This document shows, piece by piece, positions 24,354-32,811 of a stretch of DNA of 64,000 nt. A model generated the notes under the pieces. It saw only the letters and a list, made by a program, of their open reading frames with translations. It did not search any database and had not been told where the DNA came from. Source of the DNA: Fimenecus sp045593555 (GTDB lineage Bacteria; Bacillota; Clostridia; Oscillospirales; Acutalibacteraceae). Position 1 is the first letter of the stretch, and each line of letters starts with the position of its first letter. Where the stretch lies: positions 39,900 through 103,899 of the forward strand of contig JAZNWU010000002.1 in assembly GCA_045593555.1 (NCBI GenBank), written 5' to 3'. The position numbers were made by a program, and so were the translations under genes.

Positions 24354-25025
24354 ATGAGACCAAGAAAAATAAGAAATCTTACAACAAGACGAGAAAACTG
24401 CACAGATTTGAGAATTCCATATACTCTTGAATCTTTTGATTTCCGTACAAATGATGAACACGAAGATTTTTTTGACATCGAAGAAATATTCGGCAGAAAT
24501 GCACCTCTTGTAATGGAAATCGGCTGTGGTAAAGGTCAGTTCGTTTGTGAATATGCAAAGCGAAATCCTGACAAAAATATTATCGCAGTTGAATGTGTCC
24601 CGACAGTTTTAGTTGAGGCTTGTGAAAGAGCAAAACAAGAAAATATAGAAAATATTCGTTTTCTTGAAATGAAGGCAGAATATCTTCCTTTATTTATGAA
24701 AGAAAAAACCGTTTGCGAGATTTATCTTAATTTCAGCACACCTTATCCAAAATCCCGTCACGAAAGTCACCGCCTTACAAGCAAATTGTTTTTGGATATT
24801 TATAAAAGGCTCCTTTGTGACGATGGATTTATTGCACAGAAAACTGACAGCCAATGCTTCTTTGAGTATTCACTGGAAAGTTTTTCACAAAACGGTTTTA
24901 TGCTTTCTGAAATTTCACTTGATTTACATAAAAGCGATTTTGAAGGAAATATCATTACGGAATATGAACAGAAATTTGTAAATCAGGGACTTCCTATTTA
25001 CAGACTCGTTGCAAAACTTAAATGA
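24354..25025 (+). CDS. trmB: tRNA (guanine-N7-)-methyltransferase
   Basis: A 223-residue SAM-dependent enzyme that methylates G46 in the tRNA variable loop. It has the opening MRPRKIRNL, the SAM motif VMEIGCGKGQF near residue 59, and the family's FSTPYPKSRHESHRL motif near residue 123, where the canonical NFPDPWPKKRH has become NFSTPYPKSRH. It ends the tmk-led gene string and is followed by a terminator. The change of DPW to TPY at the substrate motif is notable, since the Asp is usually catalytic. Confidence 0.88.
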   Translation: MRPRKIRNLTTRRENCTDLRIPYTLESFDFRTNDEHEDFFDIEEIFGRNAPLVMEIGCGKGQFVCEYAKRNPDKNIIAVECVPTVLVEACERAKQENIENIRFLEMKAEYLPLFMKEKTVCEIYLNFSTPYPKSRHESHRLTSKLFLDIYKRLLCDDGFIAQKTDSQCFFEYSLESFSQNGFMLSEISLDLHKSDFEGNIITEYEQKFVNQGLPIYRLVAKLK

Positions 25026-25071
25026 ATAAACTTGTTGAATAACTCAAATATCAATAGTCAATATAACCAAC

Positions 25072-25110
25072 AGACCATTTACTTTTTCGTTGAATAAATG
25101 GTCTTTTTTA
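25072..25110 (+). terminator. Terminator after trmB
   Basis: A ten-bp perfect stem (AGACCATTTA / TAAATGGTCT) with a 13-base loop and a T-rich tail. Confidence 0.9.
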
Positions 25111-25161
25111 TTTTTCTTTAATATGGTATAATTACATATACTTTATTTAAGGTGGGATTGT

Positions 25162-26646
25162 ATGAGTAACACAGTTACAAAAGCAAACGAGCAAAAGCAT
25201 GTTGGCAAAAGTGAATTTGTTCTCTACTTGATGGGTGTATTTTTCTACACCACAATGACAGGTATGGTTGGTGGCAACAGAAATGCATACCTTGTTAATG
25301 TTTTAAGACTTCCTGAAGAGCAGACATCTCTCTTCAATCTTTTGACAGCAATTATTCCATTTATCCTAAATTTCTTCATCGTTATGTATATTGATGGCAG
25401 AAGAATGGGTAAAGGTGGAAAATTCCGTCCTGTTGCAATGCTTGTGGCTGTGCCTATGGCAATCGTTATGATGCTGACATTCTGGGCACCTCCCGGACTT
25501 TCAGGTACTGTTCTTTTCATTTATATTATCACCGTTGCTGTTCTCTGGTCTGTTTTCTGCACATTCGGTAACTCCATCAATATGGTTGCCAATGTTATGA
25601 CTCCAAACCTTAAAGAACGTGACCAGGTACTTTCATTCCGTTCAATTTCAAGTGCTGTCGGTAACTCTGCACCTGTTGTAATTCTTCTTGTTATCGGTCT
25701 CATCTGGAAAAAAGATAACCCAGAACTTATTGAAGCTGTTACAGGTACAAGTATCCGAAGTGTTGAAGGTCTTCAATACATAATCTCTGCTGCACTTTGT
25801 AGTGTTGTTGGTGTTATTACAGTTTTACTCGGTATGAAACTCGTTCGTGAAAGAACTGTTTATACTGCAGAAAAGAAAAATCCTCTTTTAGGATTTAAGG
25901 ATATTATTACAAACAAATATGCATGGACAATTATTATTTCTGAATTCTTAAAGAGCTTCCGTGGTATTTCAACATTTATGGAAGCATTTATTGCAGCTGC
26001 TGTTCTTGGTGATATTTCAAAGAAGATTCTCTTTGTTCTTCCTGTTGGTATCGGTACTGCAGTTGGTATGCTTGTAATCAACTTCTTACTTAAGAAATTT
26101 GATGCAAGACAACTTTATATTGCATCAGGTATCTATTCACTCTGTGCAAACTGTATTGCTTTCTGTGTCGGATATGCTTATTTCAAGACAGGAACTGCAA
26201 TTTTACAGGTAATCTTTATTGTGTTCCTTTTCCTTATTGGTCTTCAGTTCGGTGCTTCAAACCTTCTTCCAAGTATGTTCCAGGCTGACGTTCTTGAAAC
26301 AATTGAACTTAAAACAGGTAAACGACTTGATGCATCATTCCCATTTGTTATCGGTATCGGCACATTGATTAGTGGTACAATCGCAAGTACAGTAGCACCA
26401 CTTCTTCTCTATGGTGATGGCTCAATTATCGGCTATATTCAGCCATCAGACCTTGTACCAAACCCGGTTCAGAGTTTTGAAACAAAGGTTACTCTCTTGT
26501 TCTTCTATACAATTATGCATGGTATCATGATGTTCCTTGCAGGTGTTCCATTCTTCTTCTATAAGCTTACAGGCAAAACAAAAGAAGAATACCACAAAGC
26601 TCTTCTTCAGAAACGATCTGAAATGGAAAACACACAAACAAAATAA
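25162..26646 (+). CDS. MFS / GPH-type sugar:cation symporter
   Basis: A 494-residue protein with about 12 membrane helices, of the glycoside-pentoside-hexuronide branch of the major facilitator superfamily. The MVGGNRNAYLVNVL and IDGRRMGKGGKFRP segments match the conserved loops of this branch (cytoplasmic loop between helices 2 and 3), and the central loop ends in ERTVYTAEKKNPLLG. It likely imports a glycoside with Na+ or H+. It is a single-gene unit bounded by terminators, with a TATAAT box at 25127. The sugar is unknown. Confidence 0.85.
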   Translation: MSNTVTKANEQKHVGKSEFVLYLMGVFFYTTMTGMVGGNRNAYLVNVLRLPEEQTSLFNLLTAIIPFILNFFIVMYIDGRRMGKGGKFRPVAMLVAVPMAIVMMLTFWAPPGLSGTVLFIYIITVAVLWSVFCTFGNSINMVANVMTPNLKERDQVLSFRSISSAVGNSAPVVILLVIGLIWKKDNPELIEAVTGTSIRSVEGLQYIISAALCSVVGVITVLLGMKLVRERTVYTAEKKNPLLGFKDIITNKYAWTIIISEFLKSFRGISTFMEAFIAAAVLGDISKKILFVLPVGIGTAVGMLVINFLLKKFDARQLYIASGIYSLCANCIAFCVGYAYFKTGTAILQVIFIVFLFLIGLQFGASNLLPSMFQADVLETIELKTGKRLDASFPFVIGIGTLISGTIASTVAPLLLYGDGSIIGYIQPSDLVPNPVQSFETKVTLLFFYTIMHGIMMFLAGVPFFFYKLTGKTKEEYHKALLQKRSEMENTQTK

Positions 26647-26655
26647 TTCACTATG

Positions 26656-26687
26656 AAAAAATGGGGTTTAACAAAACCCCATTTTTA
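26656..26687 (+). terminator. Terminator after the GPH transporter
   Basis: A 13-bp stem (AAAAATGGGGTTT / AAACCCCATTTTT class) with a short ACA-type loop and a T run. Confidence 0.95.
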
Positions 26688-26916
26688 TTTTATTTATAAT
26701 AAATTTTAAAAAAAATTGCACAAACTTTTTGACGAATTTTTTGTTTTTAAGACTTTTGATTGTTATTATTTGTCATTATTTAGACTATTATTTGTACATT
26801 TTAAACAAAATCTTATTTTTCAACTAAAAATTATTACACACCATGCAAAGTTTTTTATTTACACTTTGTTTGTGCAATATTCACAAATATTTAACATTTT
26901 TATTGTGCAAAAATAC
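26688..26916. other. A/T-rich gap without a recognisable gene
   Basis: Very A/T-rich, with no supported coding signal. An open frame at 26716-26949 has low-complexity Phe/Ile/Tyr-rich content and no ribosome site and is not accepted as a gene. Phased A and T runs could bend the DNA upstream of the promoter at 26917. Confidence 0.6.
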
Positions 26917-26945
26917 TTGACTTTTTGTTTTTTTAATGTTATCAT
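26917..26945 (+). promoter_or_regulatory. Promoter of the candidate RNA gene
   Basis: TTGACT (26917-26922) and TATCAT (26940-26945) with a 17-base spacer. No protein gene follows on this strand before the terminator at 27152. Confidence 0.72.
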
Positions 26946-26951
26946 ATAGCC

Positions 26952-27191
26952 ACAACAAAACAAGAACGAAATAAAGTCTTGCGTTGTTCATAATTTCTGT
27001 GTGGTGGGTTTTCCAATCCCCAACAAATTTTCCCTTTCCTTTTTCATAAAGTATAACACCAATCCCTATTTCCCATCACACAGAAATTTTTAATATATAG
27101 ACTTCCATAAGAAGTCGTTAATTTAGGTTTTTTCATAATAATTTTTCTCATAAAAAAGATGGCTGTCATCCCAGTGACAGTCATCTTTTTT
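26952..27191 (+). ncRNA. Candidate structured non-coding RNA, about 240 nt, unassigned
   Basis: The interval starts at a good promoter and ends at a strong terminator, and has no credible reading frame. Its core is a 17-bp near-perfect stem: AATTTCTGTGTGGTGGG (26992-27008) pairs with CCCATCACACAGAAATT (27072-27088), closing a C/U-rich 63-base loop. A smaller hairpin (GACTTC-CATAA-GAAGTC) follows at about 27109-27125. The unit lies between the ends of two converging transcripts. It does not match 6S, SRP, tmRNA or RNase P in the features I can recall. The C/U-rich loop could pair with G-rich ribosome sites. The stem would also form on the minus strand. Confidence 0.5.
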
Positions 27192-27192
27192 G
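27152..27192 (+). terminator. Terminator of the candidate RNA
   Basis: A 17-bp stem (AAAAAAGATGGCTGTCA / TGACAGTCATCTTTTTT, one G:T pair) with a six-base loop and a run of six T. Confidence 0.92.
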
Positions 27193-27203
27193 CTTACATA
27201 AAT

Positions 27204-27231
27204 AATTCCCTGCTGAACTCAACAGGGAATT
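27204..27231 (-). terminator. Terminator hairpin after rnfB
   Basis: A nine-bp perfect stem (AATTCCCTG / CAGGGAATT) 14 bases past the rnfB stop. The better T run (TTTTGTTTTATT) is on the plus strand, so it may also act as a second stop for the candidate RNA. Confidence 0.7.
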
Positions 27232-27244
27232 TTGTTTTATTATT

Positions 27245-28051
27245 CTATACTTTTTTCATATCAACAAGGTCTATAACTCCGACAGGACAAACCTTATGGC
27301 ATTCGCCACAGCCGATACATTTCTGATAGTCAACGTGTGCTACAAAGTTTTCAACCTTAACAGCATCATACTCACAAGCCTTAACGCACTTCATACAACC
27401 GATACATCCTGCAGTACATTCTTTTCTTGTAACAGCACCTTTATTGTGATTCTTACAAAGCACAGCTGCAGTAATACGGTGAAGTGGCATCATTTCGATA
27501 AGTCCCTTCGGACATGTATTAACGCACATCTTACAAGCACGACATTCAACGGGATTAATTCTCGCAACACCGTTACAGATATGAATTGCATTATAAGGAC
27601 AAGCAGCAACACAGTCACCAAGACCTAAGCAACCATAAACACATTCTTTCGGTCCGCTATAAAGCTGTGAAGCCATTCGGCAACTGTCAACACCATGATA
27701 GTCATATTTAAGTTTTGCATTTCCGTTATGGCCCATACAAAGCACAACGGCTGCTTCAGGCATAACCTCACCTGCTTCAACACCTAAAATTGCAGCAATA
27801 TCTGCTGACGCAGCATTACCACCGGGTGAACAAAGAGCAGTATTATCAGTTTCACCTTTAGCCAGAGCTGTAGCATAACCGTCACAACCTGAGAATCCAC
27901 AAGCACCACAGTTGGCACCCGGAAGACATTCACGGATAGCCTCTGCTTTTTCATCCTTTGGCACAGCAAAAACGATTGATGCAACTGCAAGTCCAAGTCC
28001 GAGAACAAGACCGATTACAGCCACAATAATAACAGCAGTTAAAATATCCAT
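27245..28051 (-). CDS. rnfB: Rnf complex subunit B, iron-sulfur protein
   Basis: A 268-residue subunit of the Rnf pump, which oxidises reduced ferredoxin with NAD+ and moves Na+ or H+. One N-terminal membrane helix (residues 5-29) is followed by the Cys-rich GANCGACGFSGC domain (Cys48, 51, 56 and probably 74) for a first 4Fe-4S cluster. Four ferredoxin-type CX2CX2CX3C sets follow (CLGLGDCVAACP, CRACKMCVNTCP, CIGCMKCVKACE, CIGCGECHKVCP). Last gene of the rnfCDGEAB operon. It is the likely entry point for ferredoxin electrons. Confidence 0.96.
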   Translation of the reverse strand: MDILTAVIIVAVIGLVLGLGLAVASIVFAVPKDEKAEAIRECLPGANCGACGFSGCDGYATALAKGETDNTALCSPGGNAASADIAAILGVEAGEVMPEAAVVLCMGHNGNAKLKYDYHGVDSCRMASQLYSGPKECVYGCLGLGDCVAACPYNAIHICNGVARINPVECRACKMCVNTCPKGLIEMMPLHRITAAVLCKNHNKGAVTRKECTAGCIGCMKCVKACEYDAVKVENFVAHVDYQKCIGCGECHKVCPVGVIDLVDMKKV

Positions 28052-28063
28052 CTTATTCCCTCC

Positions 28064-28654
28064 TTAGTTGAAAATGTTTTCAACAAGTCCTGTAAAGCCT
28101 AAGAATGACATTGAAACAAGAGATGCTGAAACAAGAGTGATTGGAAGTCCCTGCAAGCTTTTTGGAATGTCTGCACCCTCAAGTCTTTCACGAACACCTG
28201 CAAACATAACCATAGCAACCATAAATCCAAGACCTGCACCCAGAGAAGAAACGATTGATTCCCAGAATGTATATCCCTCTTCAATATTAAGAAGAACAAC
28301 ACCTAAAACAGCACAGTTTGTTGTAATAAGTGGCAGATAAATTCCCAAAGAATTATAAAGTGCTACCATATACTTTTTAAGTATAATCTCAACAAGCTGA
28401 ACAAGAGCAGCAATAACAAGAATAAATACAATAGTCTGTAAGTATTCCATATCATTTTTTTGGATTAATGTGTTGATTGGGAATGTAACAGCAGTTGCAA
28501 GCACCATAACGAAGATTACGGCCGCACTCATACCTACTGCAGTGTTAATCTTTTTTGAAACGCCAAGGAATGGGCAGATACCAAGAAATTTTGAAAGAAT
28601 AAAGTTATCAGTTAAAATTCCTGTAAGAAGAATTGCTAAAAATACTTTAATCAT
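28064..28654 (-). CDS. rnfA: Rnf complex subunit A, membrane protein
   Basis: A 196-residue hydrophobic protein with six membrane helices. Family features include the opening ILLTGILTDNFILSKFLGICPFLGVSKK and the LPLITTNCAVLGVVLLN segment; the Cys in each of these helices is thought to hold an iron-sulfur centre shared with RnfE inside the membrane. It overlaps rnfE by four bases and lies 12 bases before rnfB. Confidence 0.96.
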   Translation of the reverse strand: MIKVFLAILLTGILTDNFILSKFLGICPFLGVSKKINTAVGMSAAVIFVMVLATAVTFPINTLIQKNDMEYLQTIVFILVIAALVQLVEIILKKYMVALYNSLGIYLPLITTNCAVLGVVLLNIEEGYTFWESIVSSLGAGLGFMVAMVMFAGVRERLEGADIPKSLQGLPITLVSASLVSMSFLGFTGLVENIFN

Positions 28655-29352
28655 TTTGCTTCCTCCTTACATGCATCATTTGTACCAATAAGTGTACATG
28701 TTGAAGCCATCGGACAAGCTGAGCAGCCTTTAAGTTCAGCCTTTGGCTTACCGTTACTCTCTGCAACCTTATTTGCAAGAGCAATTAAAATACCGAATAC
28801 GAAGAATCCACCGGGTGCTAAAACGAAAATTGTCATTGGCGGAATAGCTTCAGGTAAAACTGTAAATCCTGCAATTGAGCCAGCACCAAGAAGCTCACGG
28901 ATACCACCCATAAGGAGAAGTGCTGCTGTAAAGCCAACACCCATACCTACACCGTCAATTGCTGAATAAAGAACTGTATTTTTACTTGCAAATGCCTCTG
29001 CACGACCAAGAATGATACAGTTAACAACGATAAGCGGAAGATAAACACCAAGCATTTCGTCAATCTGTGGTAAAAATGCTTTAACGAGCATCTGAACCAA
29101 AGTAACGAAGCCTGCAATAATAACGATATACGCAGGAATACGAACCTTTGACGGAATAACCTTTCTCATTGCTGAAATAACAATATTTGAACAAACAAGA
29201 ACTGCTGTTGCAGCAAGTCCCATACCGATTGCACTTTCAACAGAAGTTGATGTAGCAAGAGTAGGGCAAGTACCAAGAACGAGTCTTAAAACAGGATTTT
29301 CTAAAATAAGACCTTTAGTAAATTCCTTTGCAAGAGATTTTTTCTCAGCCAT
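28651..29352 (-). CDS. rnfE: Rnf complex subunit E, membrane protein
   Basis: A 233-residue paralogue of RnfA with six membrane helices and the matching motifs FTKGLILENPVLRLVLGTCPTLA and LPLIVVNCIILGRAEAFA. The C-terminus adds a Cys-rich tail (GCSACPMASTC) that is not part of the core fold. The ATG at 29352 has an AGGAGGTG ribosome site; a longer frame to 29370 would overlap rnfG further and lacks such a site. Start overlaps the rnfG stop by eight bases. Confidence 0.95.
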   Translation of the reverse strand: MAEKKSLAKEFTKGLILENPVLRLVLGTCPTLATSTSVESAIGMGLAATAVLVCSNIVISAMRKVIPSKVRIPAYIVIIAGFVTLVQMLVKAFLPQIDEMLGVYLPLIVVNCIILGRAEAFASKNTVLYSAIDGVGMGVGFTAALLLMGGIRELLGAGSIAGFTVLPEAIPPMTIFVLAPGGFFVFGILIALANKVAESNGKPKAELKGCSACPMASTCTLIGTNDACKEEAK

Positions 29353-29917
29353 TCTTACCCACCTCCTCATAAAGTTCTAATGCAATATTAACAGCTTCTG
29401 TAACTGCCTTTGATGTAATTGTTGCACCTGTAAGTGCCTGAATTTCGTTTTCAGCAGGTGTATTTTTATTAAGTCCGATTTCGCCTGACTTACCTACAAA
29501 CTGATTTTTGAATTCATCAGCATCAGCATTCATACCAAGACCTGCAGTTTCAGAAATAGAAAGGAAATCCATTCCGCTGACTGTACCATCAGCCTTTACA
29601 CCAACCATTGTTACAATGTCACCACCGTAACCTTTTGCTGATGTTGTGAAAACATAACCTACAATATTCTGGTCTTTGTCATAGCCTTCAAAATATGTAT
29701 ATGTGACGCCATTTAATTCTACTGTCTTTTCATCAGAAAAGCTTTCTGCAACTGAAAGAACTGCAGCTTTTGTCTTATTTGCAGTTTCAATCTGCAATTT
29801 TTCAATCTGTGGCTTTGTTACTGAATTTGTAACCGCCAACAAGAGAGTTACTATTGTACAGATAAGAAAAAGTGAAACAGTAGGAACGAGGACTTCTTTT
29901 AAATCAAATTTCTTCAT
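29345..29917 (-). CDS. rnfG: Rnf complex subunit G, covalent-FMN protein
   Basis: A 190-residue subunit with one N-terminal membrane helix (about 13-30) and an FMN-binding domain outside. The flavinylation motif TGATIT places the FMN on Thr166, which is put there by ApbE, coded at the head of this operon. The neighbouring AGLGMNADADEFKNQFVGK region is typical. It passes electrons between RnfD and the NADH-side subunit. Overlaps rnfD and rnfE. Confidence 0.95.
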   Translation of the reverse strand: MKKFDLKEVLVPTVSLFLICTIVTLLLAVTNSVTKPQIEKLQIETANKTKAAVLSVAESFSDEKTVELNGVTYTYFEGYDKDQNIVGYVFTTSAKGYGGDIVTMVGVKADGTVSGMDFLSISETAGLGMNADADEFKNQFVGKSGEIGLNKNTPAENEIQALTGATITSKAVTEAVNIALELYEEVGKNG

Positions 29918-30936
29918 TTCGCCTCAGCCTCCTTTTTCTTTTTCTTTTCCTTGACCTCACCGAATGGTCTTGCAGTAGTGAGATGCTCAATATGAGGAAC
30001 AAGAATGTTCATAATGATGATTGAGAAGGAAACACCTTCAGGTAATGAACCAAAAATTCTGATAAGTGATGTAAGGATACCGCAACCGATTGCATAAATG
30101 ATTTTACCTTTGAATGAAACAGGAGATGTGGTGTAGTCAGTTGCCATAAATACAGCACCGAGAACAAGTCCACCTGCCATAAGCTGATAAGCCATAAATT
30201 CAAAGTCACCCTTGCCAGCTATAAGCATTGCAACAGCAACTGTTCCCACATAAACCAATGGGATTACAGGTGAAATCACCTTACGGATAACAAGATAAAC
30301 AAATCCGATAATCAATGCAAGGATACAAACTTCACCAAGACAACCACCCTTAACACCAAGGAACATATCGAGAAGTGACGGAAGTCCTGCACCATCAACT
30401 GCGACTCCAATATCCTCTGCAGAATAAACTGTTGTCATCTGTGCCAATGGTGTTGCAGTTGTAACTGCGTCAACGCCACCTTTATGAGAGAATGGTGCAA
30501 CGAAATTACCGATTTGTGACGGATAAGATGCCATAAGAACAATTCGTCCGATTAAAGCAGGGTTTACAAAGTTATTACCAATGCCACCAAAGAACTGTTT
30601 TGCAATTACGATAGCAGTAAATGCACCGATAATTACCATCCATACAGGCATTGTTGACGGTAAATTGAATGCCAACAGTATACCTGTTACAACGGCACTC
30701 AGGTCACCTATTGTATTATGTCTTTTCATAACCTTTCTTGCAAGGTACTCAAAAACCACACAAGAAATAACGGAAACAACTGTGAGAACAAGTGAACGAT
30801 ATCCGAAAAGGATAACAGATGCTACAAGGGCAGGAATCATTGCAATTATAACATCAAGCATAATTTGTGTAGTTGTTGTCTTTGAACGGAAGTGCGGTGA
30901 TGCACTGACAACAAGCTTTTTAGTTATTTCACTCAT
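29914..30936 (-). CDS. rnfD: Rnf complex subunit D, membrane covalent-FMN protein
   Basis: A 340-residue membrane protein with about nine helices, related to NqrB. The covalent FMN site is the Thr in VTTATPLAQ (Thr162), where the usual SGATPL motif has become TTATPL. GGIGNNFVNPALIGRI and DYTTSPVSFKGK are other family motifs. It ends in a Lys-rich tail. It holds the flavin that feeds ion transport. Start and stop overlap the flanking genes by four bases. Confidence 0.95.
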   Translation of the reverse strand: MSEITKKLVVSASPHFRSKTTTTQIMLDVIIAMIPALVASVILFGYRSLVLTVVSVISCVVFEYLARKVMKRHNTIGDLSAVVTGILLAFNLPSTMPVWMVIIGAFTAIVIAKQFFGGIGNNFVNPALIGRIVLMASYPSQIGNFVAPFSHKGGVDAVTTATPLAQMTTVYSAEDIGVAVDGAGLPSLLDMFLGVKGGCLGEVCILALIIGFVYLVIRKVISPVIPLVYVGTVAVAMLIAGKGDFEFMAYQLMAGGLVLGAVFMATDYTTSPVSFKGKIIYAIGCGILTSLIRIFGSLPEGVSFSIIIMNILVPHIEHLTTARPFGEVKEKKKKKEAEAK

Positions 30937-32285
30937 TTCTTTGCCTCCTTCTCTCGGATTGTAGCCTTTGCAAGTCGCATGTGCTGAACTAAAGGCTTAC
31001 CAGCAGGACAAGAGTATGCACAAGACCCACATTCCATACATACCATTGCACCTGAATGCTTAAGTTTCGGAATATCACCGATTTTAGTAAACTTTTCAAT
31101 ATTTGTTGGAACAAGATTTAACGGACACGCTGCTGCACAACGACCACAACGGATACAATCTGTTTCCTTCTTTATACTTAAGTCACCTTTTTTGAATGCA
31201 AGTAAAGCATTGTTACCTTTAAGTATCGGATAATTGATGTTTGTGATTGCAGCACCCATCATAGGACCACCACAAACTATCTTTTCCGGTTCTTCCACGA
31301 ATCCACCACAATAATCAATAATATAATCCATCATTGTACCGATTGGAACACGGACATTTTTAGGTGTTTTTATTGCAGAACCGTCAATTGTCATACTACG
31401 GCTTACGAGTGGCTTACCTGTTGCAACATAACGACCTATAAAGGCAATACTTGCAACGTTCATTACAACGCAACCAACATCAGACGGCAACTTTCCCGGA
31501 GGCATTTTTCTGCCTGTTGCTGACTGGATAATCATCTTTTCAGCACCCTGTGGATACTGTGATTTAAGTGCCATAACCTTGACTTTTTCACCCTCCACAG
31601 CACTATCAGCAATCTCTTTAAGAATCTGTAAAGCAATAGGCTTATTATCCTCAACTGCGATAATAACATTATCAATATTAAGATATTTACTTACAGCATT
31701 AACACCACGCATAATATTAACGCTGTTTTCAACACATTCACGGTAGTCAACTGTAATATATGGTTCACATTCAGCAGCATTGATAATAAGTGTATCAATT
31801 TTTGCCTCCTGTGGAAGATTAAGCTTTACATGAGCAGGGAAACCTGCACCACCAAGTCCCACAAGACCTGATTTACGGACAGCAGCAACAAGGCTCTTTG
31901 CATCAGTAACCACAGGTGGTGTAAAATCATCAGGTGCCATAAGTCCGTCACTTTCAATAACAACTGCCTTTGAAGTAACACCTGTTGAAAGTTTAATGTC
32001 TTTGATTTCAGTAACTGTACCTGAAACTGAAGCATAAATAGGTGCGCTGATATAAGCATCACTATCACCTATAAGCTGACCAAGTTTAACGTAATCCCCT
32101 ACATTAACCGTTGGTGTACAAGGTGCACCGATACCCTGAGTCATAGATATCTGAACAAATGGTGGTGTCGGTATTCTGATAACTCGCATACCGGCTGTGT
32201 TCTTGTGATGAGCAATACTCACGCCACCACGACCTTTTTTAACTGCTTTAAGCAATCCCTCTACTTTAATTTTTAAAGGCCTCAC
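30933..32285 (-). CDS. rnfC: Rnf complex subunit C, NADH-binding iron-sulfur protein
   Basis: A 450-residue peripheral subunit. It has an N-terminal barrel-sandwich domain, a Rossmann-like NADH/FMN region (VGLGGAGFPAHVKLN near residue 137, where Gly-rich loops bind FMN and NADH), a SLBB-like stretch, and two 4Fe-4S sets near the C-terminus (CIRCGRCAAACP and CMECGSCAYSCP). It is the site where NAD+ is reduced. It overlaps the Gx gene upstream and rnfD downstream by four bases. Confidence 0.96.
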   Translation of the reverse strand: MRPLKIKVEGLLKAVKKGRGGVSIAHHKNTAGMRVIRIPTPPFVQISMTQGIGAPCTPTVNVGDYVKLGQLIGDSDAYISAPIYASVSGTVTEIKDIKLSTGVTSKAVVIESDGLMAPDDFTPPVVTDAKSLVAAVRKSGLVGLGGAGFPAHVKLNLPQEAKIDTLIINAAECEPYITVDYRECVENSVNIMRGVNAVSKYLNIDNVIIAVEDNKPIALQILKEIADSAVEGEKVKVMALKSQYPQGAEKMIIQSATGRKMPPGKLPSDVGCVVMNVASIAFIGRYVATGKPLVSRSMTIDGSAIKTPKNVRVPIGTMMDYIIDYCGGFVEEPEKIVCGGPMMGAAITNINYPILKGNNALLAFKKGDLSIKKETDCIRCGRCAAACPLNLVPTNIEKFTKIGDIPKLKHSGAMVCMECGSCAYSCPAGKPLVQHMRLAKATIREKEAKK

Positions 32286-32806
32286 TTTTCCATCTCCTTC
32301 AAAATAATTAATTTAGAAAAATACGGCATTACTAACCGTAATAATGTACCTGTTAAAAGACCTGTAACAACTGATGCAATGAGCATTACAGGTGCATAAC
32401 CAATAATCGCACTACTCTGTACCAGGAAAAATGACACAGACAACTGACCTATATTATGACAAATTGCTGATAAAATTCCGATTCCTGCATATCCGAATCC
32501 CGTTTTTTTCCGCAACATAATTATCATACAGATTGAACTTAATACTCCACCCGCAAGACTCATACAAAATGCTGTAAAGCCTCTTGTTATAAGGACAAAT
32601 ACTGATTTTGCCACAACTATCAATAAAGTTTCGCCAACACTTAATTTTGATGCGGAAAACATAACAGGAATATTTGAAAGTCCAAGTTTGCTGCCGGGTG
32701 GCATAAAATATGCTGTTGGCAAAAGGCTTTCCACAAATGATAACACAACTGAAATTGCTGTCATAAGAGCTGTGAATGTAATTCTTTTAATTCTTTCTTT
32801 TCTCAT
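32282..32806 (-). CDS. Gx transporter-family protein (heptaprenyl diphosphate synthase component I-like)
   Basis: A 174-residue membrane protein with about five helices (TALMTAISVVLSFVESLLP, a conserved PPGSKLGLSNIPVMF motif, then VGETLLIVVAKSVFVL and others). This family is called Gx transporter or HepT component I and resembles energy-coupling S components. It repeatedly lies beside NusG-II and Rnf genes in Clostridia; one guess is import of riboflavin or another precursor. The ATG at 32806 is preferred to the GTG at 32815 because AGGGTGA gives it a ribosome site. Confidence 0.8.
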   Translation of the reverse strand: MRKERIKRITFTALMTAISVVLSFVESLLPTAYFMPPGSKLGLSNIPVMFSASKLSVGETLLIVVAKSVFVLITRGFTAFCMSLAGGVLSSICMIIMLRKKTGFGYAGIGILSAICHNIGQLSVSFFLVQSSAIIGYAPVMLIASVVTGLLTGTLLRLVMPYFSKLIILKEMEK

Positions 32807-32811
32807 TACAT

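Noticed and set aside
26716..26949. Open frame of 77 codons in the A/T-rich gap
   Set aside because: Phe/Ile/Tyr-rich low-complexity product, no ribosome site, overlaps a good promoter; fits chance in A/T-rich DNA.
26952..27191. 6S RNA as identity of the candidate RNA
   Set aside because: The core is only about 97 nt with an unpaired C/U-rich loop; 6S needs a long irregular hairpin with a central bubble.
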